Shown here: positions 58,020-64,000 of the stretch, piece by piece
Layout: every line of letters starts with the position of its first letter
Position numbering within the stretch: the stretch's first letter is position 1
Source of the DNA: JAITWN01 sp034002745
GTDB taxonomy: Bacteria; Pseudomonadota; Gammaproteobacteria; SZUA-140
NCBI GenBank assembly: GCA_034002745.1
Contig: JAVEZY010000007.1
Location: 51,570 to 115,569, forward strand
DNA length: 64,000 nt
Direction of reading: 5' to 3'
Program-made: the position numbers and the translations under genes
Notes under the pieces: model-generated
Database searches by the model: none
Seen by the model: the letters and a program-made list of their open reading frames with translations, nothing else
What the model was told of the DNA's origin: nothing

Positions 58020-58690
58020 TGGCAGCGGCGGCGGCGGAACGGAACGGGGTCAGCCCCCGGCTTGAGGGGGCAGCAAGGGGGTCAGACCCGGGTTTGCAGG
58101 GGCGCAAAGCACGGAGATCCTGACCAGCGGCCCGAGACCGCTGCCGTCCAGGTGGCACAAAGGGTCTGACCCCTCCCGAGCGCACTTCCCGGGGTGGCAA
58201 CCGGGGTCCGACCCCAGCTCGAGAGCGCGTGAAGCGCAACGATCCTGATCAGCGGCCGAGACCGCTGCGGTCCAGGTGGCCATAAAGGGTCTGGGCAGCA
58301 ACGGGGTCAGACCCGGGTTTGCNNNNNNNNNNGGCAACCGGGGTCCGACCCCAGCTCGAGAGCGCGTGAAGCGCAACGATCCTGATCAGCGGCCGAGACC
58401 GCTGCGGTCCAGGTGGCCATAAAGGGTCTGGGCAGCAACGGGGTCAGACCCGGGTTTGCAGGCGCGCAAAGCGCGGAGATCCCGACCAGCGACCGAGACC
58501 GCTGCCGTCCAGGTGGCACAAAGGGTCTGACCCCTCCCGAGTGCACTTCCCGGGGTGGCAACCGGGGTCCGACCCCAGCTCGAGAGCGCGTGAAGCGCAA
58601 CGATCCTGATCAGCGGCCGAGACCGCTGCCGTCCAGGTGGCACAAAGGGTCTGACCCCTCCCGAGTGCACTTCCGAGGGGCCGCTGCCAC
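58020..58690. repeat. Tandem array of about 226-bp repeats with GGGGTCAGACCC palindromes
   Basis: Copies begin at 58077, 58303 and 58440. The first interval is 226 bp; the second is 137 bp because 10 Ns replace part of a unit. Each unit has two related halves, each opening with GGGGTC(A/C)GACCC and closing with GTCCAGGTGGC(A/C) and AAAGGGTCTG. The last copy carries the same blocks up to about 58672. It lies between the VanZ-like and nucleotidyltransferase genes, which converge on it. A single relative occurs at 13.6 kb. The 700-bp interval has no gene. Reading frames across it are artefacts. Confidence 0.85.
58323..58332. other. Assembly gap (10 Ns)
   Basis: Ten undetermined bases interrupt the second repeat unit, so the true copy number and spacing here are unknown. 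From the intact unit about 90-100 bp, or whole extra units, are missing. Confidence 0.95.
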
Positions 58691-58722
58691 CGAACAGCCT
58701 CCCGCTTTCCTCTTTCGATTTT

Positions 58723-59808
58723 TCAATTCTCACTGTCACCGCGCCAGGCCTTTCGCCACAGATGGGGCAGCAGCAGGCGCGGCGGCATGCGCAGCCAATG
58801 GCCGCGCATGTAGAGCAGGTTGCGCGCCACACCGGTAAAGGCCTGATCGCAGCTCGGATGCGATGGCAACATCGCCCGCTCGAGCAGCGCGCTCATCAGG
58901 AGGCCGATGACCGGCCCGGGAGCACCGGCTCGCATGGCGGGCTCCAGGTCCTCGTGCGCCGGTTTTCCCAGCAACCGCTGTCTCCAGACCAGCGCGTAAT
59001 ACAGGGGACGGGCAATCCCCAGTGCGATGGCGCGGTCCGCCAGTCGCGCGGGGAAGGCGGGGTCGGCGGAGAAATGGACGATCAGGTCGTCGATGTCGTA
59101 CAGGTCGCGCAGCCCCCGATCGAACTCTCCGTCACAGAACAGATGGACGATGCTGTGCAGCACCATATCGGCGGGCGCCAGCATGCGCAGGGCGGACCCG
59201 TCGCCGACCGGCACCGCCGCTTCGTGCAGCAGGCGAGAATCCAGCGCGTAACGTGAGGTCCGGGGCAGAATGCCATGATGGACATCGATGACCGTCCCCC
59301 TGCGGCAATGCCGCAGCGGCGGCAGCTCGTGCATCCATTCGCGGTAGTAGCGCTGGTCGTAGGGGTGCAGCTTCTCCGCCATCCAGCCATGAAGCATCAG
59401 GCGCTTCTCCACCTGCTCCAGCGCCGTCTCGGGGACCATGATGTCGATGTCGGCGAACATCCGTCCGATCGCCGGCGGCAGCCCCGCGGCAAGGTAAGCG
59501 GCACCCTTGAGCAGGACTACCGGTATACCGCTGTCCTCCAGCGCCGCGCGGATCTGCACGATCTCCCAGCGGGCCGACTGCATCTGCTTGTCGGCGATAC
59601 GCCTCGCGGCTTCCAGATGATTGCGCGCGGCAAGCGGCACATCCTGCAGGGTTCCCTGCGCCTCGAGGCGCGCCTGCAGGCGCGCCAGTACGCCCGAATT
59701 GCGAGCCTGGCGCACCAGCAGACTCCATTCGGCCGGAGTGAATCCAGGGAGGCATTCCGGACTTCGCAGGGCGAGCACTGCGAGCTCTCGGATCAGGCGC
59801 TGCCGCAT
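58723..59808 (-). CDS. Nucleotidyltransferase family protein (HPr-rel-A locus)
   Basis: A 361-residue protein related to the uncharacterised nucleotidyltransferase family found with PqqD-like and HPr-kinase-like genes. The core has VVLLKGAAYLAAG followed by MFADIDIMVP, a D-x-D motif typical of nucleotidyltransferases, and DVHHGILPR. The remainder is helical with many Leu/Arg residues. It is the last gene of the cassette (Tat protein, PqqD-like, kinase, nucleotidyltransferase), 3 bp from the kinase. Substrate unknown. Confidence 0.78.
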   Translation of the reverse strand: MRQRLIRELAVLALRSPECLPGFTPAEWSLLVRQARNSGVLARLQARLEAQGTLQDVPLAARNHLEAARRIADKQMQSARWEIVQIRAALEDSGIPVVLLKGAAYLAAGLPPAIGRMFADIDIMVPETALEQVEKRLMLHGWMAEKLHPYDQRYYREWMHELPPLRHCRRGTVIDVHHGILPRTSRYALDSRLLHEAAVPVGDGSALRMLAPADMVLHSIVHLFCDGEFDRGLRDLYDIDDLIVHFSADPAFPARLADRAIALGIARPLYYALVWRQRLLGKPAHEDLEPAMRAGAPGPVIGLLMSALLERAMLPSHPSCDQAFTGVARNLLYMRGHWLRMPPRLLLPHLWRKAWRGDSEN

Positions 59809-59811
59809 GGA

Positions 59812-60741
59812 CTAGCCCGCCACTTCTCGTGTTTCCGGCGGCTCCAGTCTGTCGAACAGGGCAAGGACATCATCGAGATCGCTGTAGACGAGTTCGTAGC
59901 AGTCGCTCGTGCGGACCAGCTGGCCGAGAGAACGAAAGCCGCGTTGTGCGAGCAGAATGTAATTGAAGGCGGTATTCGCGACCTGCATGAACATGCGCCC
60001 CTTGCCGCACGCCTTGAAGTGGGTGCGGGCGCCCGCCTCGTAACGCACCGAGACGATCCATCCCGGCATGGCAGGTTCCGCTGCGCGACGCACACTTTCC
60101 TCGGGCGGACGCATCAATGCAACGGTGCCCTTGGCGGTATCGCGAAACGGCCGCGAGAACACGGCTTCGGGCAGTCTCTCCTGCAGCACGTCGATGGACC
60201 GATTCTTGAGGTTGACCGGCCGGGCAAGACCATGGCAGTGACCATCCTGCAGGTCGATCAGTCCCAGCTCATCCGACAGCAATCTCCAGCCATGGCATGC
60301 CAGCGCCGCGCACAGCGTACTCTTGCCCGAGCCCGGCGGGGCGGGAAAGATCAGGGCGCGACCATCCTTCTCGAGGACTGCCGCATGCAGGATCAGATAT
60401 TGATGGGCATGGCTCGATACGCACCAGTTCAGCCCCCATTCGAGCATGGGAACCGCCTGGTCCGCGGGCAGCGGCTTGAAGGGTACCCAGTCGTCATACC
60501 GGAACAGCACCTGCGGCCGCCACCAGCGGCGCAACCCCCGGGGCGGCGCGATGCGCACATCGAAATCGATGAATTCATCCGACTGCCCCAACGGCTGGTC
60601 CGCATACAGCAGACCAATATTGTCGGCGATATCGGGGAGTTCGGAGCGGATGCGGCAGGCGAAAGGGCCGGTGCGAATATCCAGCCCATCGCCCTGAAGA
60701 GCGGCGCGCAGCTCGGCGTCTGAAAGATCGGCGACTCTCAA
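59812..60741 (-). CDS. HprK-related kinase A
   Basis: A 309-residue kinase-like protein related to HPr kinase/phosphorylase. Walker A PAPPGSGKSTL (K140) follows LILHAAVLEKDGRALIF. The second motif is GWRLLSDELGLIDL, where HPr kinases bind metal and nucleotide. The HPr kinase signature for phosphorylase activity is not evident. It starts with TTG overlapping the PqqD-like stop as TTGA. Related HprK-like enzymes phosphorylate lasso peptides in some clusters, so a protein or peptide substrate is plausible. The annotated family name, HprK-related kinase A, is from memory. Confidence 0.8.
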   Translation of the reverse strand: MRVADLSDAELRAALQGDGLDIRTGPFACRIRSELPDIADNIGLLYADQPLGQSDEFIDFDVRIAPPRGLRRWWRPQVLFRYDDWVPFKPLPADQAVPMLEWGLNWCVSSHAHQYLILHAAVLEKDGRALIFPAPPGSGKSTLCAALACHGWRLLSDELGLIDLQDGHCHGLARPVNLKNRSIDVLQERLPEAVFSRPFRDTAKGTVALMRPPEESVRRAAEPAMPGWIVSVRYEAGARTHFKACGKGRMFMQVANTAFNYILLAQRGFRSLGQLVRTSDCYELVYSDLDDVLALFDRLEPPETREVAG

Positions 60742-61022
60742 GGACAGGGCTCCACCAACCCCAGGCGGGCGAGTTCTTGCAACAGCATCGCAGTGTACTC
60801 CGGCGCCTCATCGGCCGCGACTCTGCCATCGGCAACGAGGCTTGAGGACAGCGCGATCGGCGTCTGTGGCCGGGACTGCAGCAGATGCAACAGCGCCGCC
60901 GCCGCCTCGTCGATCAAATGAGTATCGCCGGAGCCGCCATGATAGACGACCTGGCCATCGTCACCTTCGAACCACAGCAACTCGTAACCAGGGGCGATAC
61001 GCCAGCGCTCGGCCTGCTCCAT
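60738..61022 (-). CDS. PqqD-family peptide chaperone (HPr-rel-A type)
   Basis: A 94-residue protein of the PqqD/RRE fold, which grips leader peptides in RiPP pathways. The stretch PGYELLWFEGDDGQVVYHGGSGDTH followed by LIDEAAAALLHLL has the PqqD pattern of a beta-hairpin and helices. It starts 36 bp after the Tat protein gene and is coupled to the kinase gene, so the chaperone, the kinase and possibly the upstream protein would work together. Confidence 0.8.
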   Translation of the reverse strand: MEQAERWRIAPGYELLWFEGDDGQVVYHGGSGDTHLIDEAAAALLHLLQSRPQTPIALSSSLVADGRVAADEAPEYTAMLLQELARLGLVEPCP

Positions 61023-61058
61023 GCCTGTCGAATGCGGAGCGCGTCGCGCCGGCAGACC

Positions 61059-61733
61059 TCAGTTGTCGAAGGTGTTCTGGATGAAGATGACCACTTCCTC
61101 TGCGGTCATCATCGGCGCGCCCGGCGACGGCTGGTAGAAGCCCTGGGTGTTGAGCTGGTACCACATGTCGACCACCGTCGAGGGGGTCATACCGTAATTT
61201 GCAATGGTGGACGCATTGAGGAACGCCGCCACGATGTGCGCGCCGAGCTGATAAGGGTCGCTATGCCCCTGCAGCCACAGCACCTGCATCATCGTCTTGC
61301 TGCCAAAGAACGAACCGGCGAACGGGCCGCCCTTGGACTGGTGAAACGCCGTGCCATCGCTCTTGTACTCGGTGCAGTTGCCCTTGCTCGATTTGCACGA
61401 ACCCGGCTTGTACTTCGAGGGCCAGCGCTTGGCGTTGGCCTTCCAGTACCCGGGACTGCGGCCGCCGCAGCTTTGCCGGGTATCGCCCTGGGACAGGTTG
61501 CCCGATACCCAGGCGGACGGCGTGCACCAGGCGCCCTTCTTCCAGTCGCCCTTGCCACCGCCCCCCTTGCCGCCGCCGGCGATGGCCGGACGGCTGGCAA
61601 CGGTCATCACGATCGAGCCGGTCGCCAGCCCGGCGATGAAGCGTCGCCGGCTCGAAGAGGGCGTGGCACCGCCTTCCGCCTGGGCCGCATTGAGCACATC
61701 GGACTGCTGGTTCGCTTGTTCTTCCTGGGACAT
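61059..61733 (-). CDS. Tat-exported protein with four cysteines, candidate substrate of the HPr-rel-A cassette
   Basis: I could not match this 224-residue protein to a named family. The N-terminus is Gln/Glu-rich, then SSSRRRFIAGLATGSIVM, a twin-arginine signal with a hydrophobic stretch and a likely cleavage site at RPAIAGG. A glycine/lysine repeat (GGGKGGGGKGDWKKG) follows. Four cysteines lie in the middle (WCTPS, SCGGR, SCKSS, NCTEY). RSPGYWKANAKRW is a GYWK motif of the kind seen in some surface proteins. The C-terminal half is helical and acidic at the end. Another ATG at 61757 is possible; 61733 was chosen for its weakly better upstream purines. Confidence 0.65.
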   Translation of the reverse strand: MSQEEQANQQSDVLNAAQAEGGATPSSSRRRFIAGLATGSIVMTVASRPAIAGGGKGGGGKGDWKKGAWCTPSAWVSGNLSQGDTRQSCGGRSPGYWKANAKRWPSKYKPGSCKSSKGNCTEYKSDGTAFHQSKGGPFAGSFFGSKTMMQVLWLQGHSDPYQLGAHIVAAFLNASTIANYGMTPSTVVDMWYQLNTQGFYQPSPGAPMMTAEEVVIFIQNTFDN

Positions 61734-61914
61734 TTGGCTCAACCTGTCTTGCTGCATCGGTTCATTACGTTACGTCTGGCGGATCCAGCGAGCAGCCGAT
61801 CGAACGGGCATCGATGGCCTGCAATCATACCAAGCCACCGGCTGGGATGCGAGCCAGGCGCCTCGCAGACGAATCTCACACGCACAGGACAATGCACGAA
61901 TCGGACCACAATTT

Positions 61915-61943
61915 CTGATAGCGAAAAACCTTTTAACTATCAG
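61915..61943. other. Hairpin or operator in the Tat protein upstream region
   Basis: CTGATAG (61915-61921) and CTATCAG (61937-61943) form a 7-bp inverted repeat around an A/T-rich 15-nt loop. It is in the 250-bp region 61758-62007 between the protease stop and the Tat protein start, which is AT-richer than its surroundings and has no gene. It may be a terminator for the protease gene or an operator for the cassette. Confidence 0.4.
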
Positions 61944-62007
61944 ACCATTGACAATAAGACACAGAAAGCGCTTGAAAAGGGTGTAAGAAAATCCGTCATG
62001 CCCTCCA

Positions 62008-62826
62008 TCACCGCGGCAGCAGATCGGCCTGCGACAGCAGATGGCGGACATAGCGCACCGGAATGGCATAGCTGATCCCGCTCGGCCGACTGGTCGGTTC
62101 GCCGCCCTCCTGCACGAAGACCATGTTGACCACGCCGAGCACGGCGCCGCCTTCCGGCTCGAACAACGGGCTGCCGCTGTTGCCGGGATACGCCGTCGCG
62201 TCGAGCTGGTAAATCTCGAACGGATCCCGCAGACGCCGCGCGGTGGCCGGCGTGATCTCGCGCGCCGCCCGGGGCGGCATGACGATCCGCGTTATGGCGG
62301 AGATGGTGCCGCGATGCGTCGCCGGCACCAGGCCGAGCCGCGTGCCGATAGGAAATCCGGTGAACGCCACCGCCTGACCCTCGTGCGCCGGCGCCGCCTC
62401 GCCGAGTTCCAGCGCCGGCAGCGGCGCTCCTTCGAAACGCAACAGGGCGAGATCCCGCGCCACATCGACCGATACGCGCTCGGCCCTGCGCACTTCGCTT
62501 TCCCGCCCGCCTTCGCCGACGATGGCGATGACCAGGAATTCGTTGGCGGCGGCATCCAGCGACTCCGGCAGCACATGCTCGTTGGTAATCACATGGTTGC
62601 CGTCCGCCACCACGAATCCGGTTCCGAGCAGGCGCGTGCGCGGTGATCGAACCATCTGATGCGTGGCGACGCCGACGATCGAGGGCTTTACGCGCGTCAC
62701 GGTCTCGACAAGCCCGGCGGCAAACGCCGGGGAAGCGGGCCACAGCGCCGGCGCCAGCAACATCAGCAACATTCCAGGCAGCCCGACACGCCGGAACAGC
62801 AGGTGCATTCCGCAGTACATCGTCAC
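62008..62826 (-). CDS. Trypsin-like serine protease, exported
   Basis: A 272-residue secreted or periplasmic protease. The N-terminal hydrophobic segment (LLMLLAPALWPASPAFA) is a signal. The chymotrypsin-fold triad is visible: His in VITNEHVLP, Asp in ARDLALLRF, Ser in YPGNSGSPLFEP. No PDZ domain follows, unlike DegP. It most likely starts with GTG at 62826, behind AGAGGGGG; the ATG at 62820 is a close alternative. It lies upstream of the Tat protein gene on the same strand, 250 bp away, and could process it or another exported protein. Confidence 0.8.
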   Translation of the reverse strand: MTMYCGMHLLFRRVGLPGMLLMLLAPALWPASPAFAAGLVETVTRVKPSIVGVATHQMVRSPRTRLLGTGFVVADGNHVITNEHVLPESLDAAANEFLVIAIVGEGGRESEVRRAERVSVDVARDLALLRFEGAPLPALELGEAAPAHEGQAVAFTGFPIGTRLGLVPATHRGTISAITRIVMPPRAAREITPATARRLRDPFEIYQLDATAYPGNSGSPLFEPEGGAVLGVVNMVFVQEGGEPTSRPSGISYAIPVRYVRHLLSQADLLPR

Positions 62827-62890
62827 CGCCCCCTCTGATCTCTCGCCACTGGAGCGCTCATGCTACGATTCCCTCGCCAGACAGCCGCTA

Positions 62891-62896
62891 TAATCC
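62891..62896 (+). promoter_or_regulatory. Candidate -10 box of wecB
   Basis: TATAAT lies 42-47 bp upstream of the wecB start in the short region divergent from the protease gene. The -35 region is weak. Confidence 0.4.
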
Positions 62897-62937
62897 CAGG
62901 CATTGAATTCCACGAGAGAGGATAACGCATTGGCCAT

Positions 62938-64000
62938 GCCGCGACACCCGTCCAGCATTCTCTGTGTAGTCGGCGCGCGGCCGAACTTCATGAAGATCGC
63001 ACCCATCGTCGCCGCCATTCGCGAAGAAGGCGCCGGATCGATGGAAGCCGTGCTGCTGCACACGGGGCAGCACTACGACGCGGCCATGAACGACCGCTTC
63101 TTCAGCGATCTCGGCATTCCGCACCCCGACATCAACCTGGAAGTGGGATCCGCCAGTCACGCGGTGCAGACCGCGGAGATCATGCGCCGCTTCGAGCCGG
63201 TCCTGCACGAGCAGCGACCCTCCGCCGTCCTGGTGGTCGGCGACGTCAACTCGACCATCGCCTGCGCGCTGGTGGCGGCGAAGGAAGGCGTACGAGTGAT
63301 TCATGTCGAAGCGGGGTTGCGCAGCTTCGATCGCGCCATGCCCGAGGAAATCAACCGCGTCCTCACCGACCAGATCTCGGATCTGCTGTTCACCACCGAG
63401 CGGCATGCGCGCGACAATCTGGAACGCGAGGGCATCGCCGCCGACCGAATTCACTTCGTCGGCAACGTCATGATCGACACCCTGCGGCGCAACCTCGTGC
63501 GCGCGGTCCCCGCCGCCGACACGGTCGCCGCCGCCGGCCTGGCCCTTGCCCGGGGCGCGAATGAAGAAGCGGCGTATGCGGTGGTGACGCTGCACCGCCC
63601 CTCCAATGTCGACGACCCCGCCATCCTGGGTGATCTGCTCGGAGCGCTGTGCGAGATCGCGTCCAGCCTGCCCGTGGTATTCCCCATGCATCCACGCACC
63701 CGCGCCCGCATCGAGGAGTTCGGCATGCGCTCCATGCTCGACCACCCCGGTCTGCTGGTGCTGCCGCCGGTGGGTTACCTGGAAATGCTCGGACTCGCCC
63801 GCGACGCGCGGCTCGTCCTCACCGACTCCGGCGGGCTGCAGGAAGAGACCACGGCGCTCGGCGTGCCCTGCCTCACCCTGCGCAACAATACCGAGCGCCC
63901 GATCACCGTGCAGGAAGGGACCAACCAGGTCGTAGGCCAAGATCCCGCCCTGATCCTCGCCGCCTTCCGCGACGTCATGACCACCGGCGGCAAACGCGGC
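62938..64000 (+). CDS. wecB: UDP-N-acetylglucosamine 2-epimerase (non-hydrolysing), partial
   Basis: Interconverts UDP-GlcNAc and UDP-ManNAc for surface polysaccharide synthesis. The 354 visible residues begin MPRHPSSILCVVGARPNFMKI. They show GQHYD with the substrate-binding His, VHVEAGLRSFDRAMPEEINR, TLHRPSNVD, and TDSGGLQEE with the catalytic acid residues. A TTG at 62932, closer to AGAGAGG, is an alternative start. The gene runs off the right edge and about 20-30 residues are missing. It marks the start of an exopolysaccharide or capsule locus on the right. Confidence 0.93.

Noticed and set aside
58050..58600. Short repeated open frames with MRFTRSRAGVGPRLPP
   Set aside because: They are translations of the tandem DNA repeat and run through the N gap; nothing suggests they are made as proteins.
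58020..58690. CRISPR array
   Set aside because: Units are about 226 bp with no short repeat/unique spacer alternation, and no cas genes are near.
61170..61260. PEP-CTERM sorting signal at the end of the Tat protein
   Set aside because: The C-terminus is acidic and helical with no PEP motif, hydrophobic helix and basic tail.
61770..61830. Sigma-54 promoter (TGGC...TTGCA) upstream of the Tat protein gene
   Set aside because: The spacing between the GG and GC doublets is 12 nt instead of 10.

Overview
The window is a GC-rich chromosomal segment from a gammaproteobacterium. Evidence for this is the conserved neighbourhoods ilvB-ilvH-ilvC-pssA, tesA/ybbA-ybbP, hda next to DUF2066-purM-purN, metG/mrp-dcd and rnfABCDGE-nth, plus a GrxD/SodB pair. 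The genes are mostly housekeeping and densely packed, with many 1-4 nt stop/start overlaps. A run of 10 Ns at 58323-58332 inside a repeat shows that this is a scaffolded draft or metagenome assembly. I saw no tRNA, rRNA, CRISPR array, prophage or intact insertion sequence.

Layout. 1-3.8 kb: phospholipid and branched-chain amino acid synthesis (pssA, ilvCHB, reverse strand). 3.9-9.2 kb: a degenerate dienelactone-hydrolase-like exported protein, the YbbAP ABC exporter with divergent tesA, and hda. 9.3-13.6 kb: a CDP-alcohol phosphatidyltransferase and a DUF2066 protein facing purM-purN-DUF3108. 13.8-17.8 kb: dcd, mrp/apbC and metG. 17.9-24.3 kb: the whole Rnf/Rsx redox-driven membrane complex, nth and a DUF1841 protein. 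24.4-30.0 kb: one 1847-residue tandem UvrA with four ATPase cassettes. 30.0-33.7 kb: a P-loop ATPase coupled to metA, then argG with a lipoprotein. 33.8-39.1 kb: a pyruvate dehydrogenase operon in which E2 and E3 are fused into a single 1041-residue chain. 39.4-43.1 kb: leucyl aminopeptidase, a short MoeA-like protein and pyrC.

43.2-50.3 kb is a sulfur-acquisition regulon: oscA, a porin, sbp and cysTWA on the reverse strand. It sits behind a near-consensus sigma-54 promoter and is divergent from a sigma-54 activator gene. 50.4-56.3 kb carries rnt, grxD and sodB separated by related hairpin repeats, then argD-argF, an orphan iron-type ABC ATPase and a cytochrome c4.

56.5-64 kb is the most unusual part. 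It has an exosortase/PEP-CTERM-type ATPase, a VanZ-like protein and a tandem repeat block. It then has a compact cassette of a Tat-exported cysteine-containing protein, a PqqD-like chaperone, an HPr-kinase-like kinase and a nucleotidyltransferase, followed by a trypsin-like protease and the start of wecB. This looks like the edge of an exopolysaccharide/protein-sorting locus that contains a little-known peptide or protein modification system.

Three repeat classes recur between genes: hairpins built on GGGGTCAGACCCC, hairpins built on GGGGACGCTCCCC, and inverted polypurine/polypyrimidine arms.
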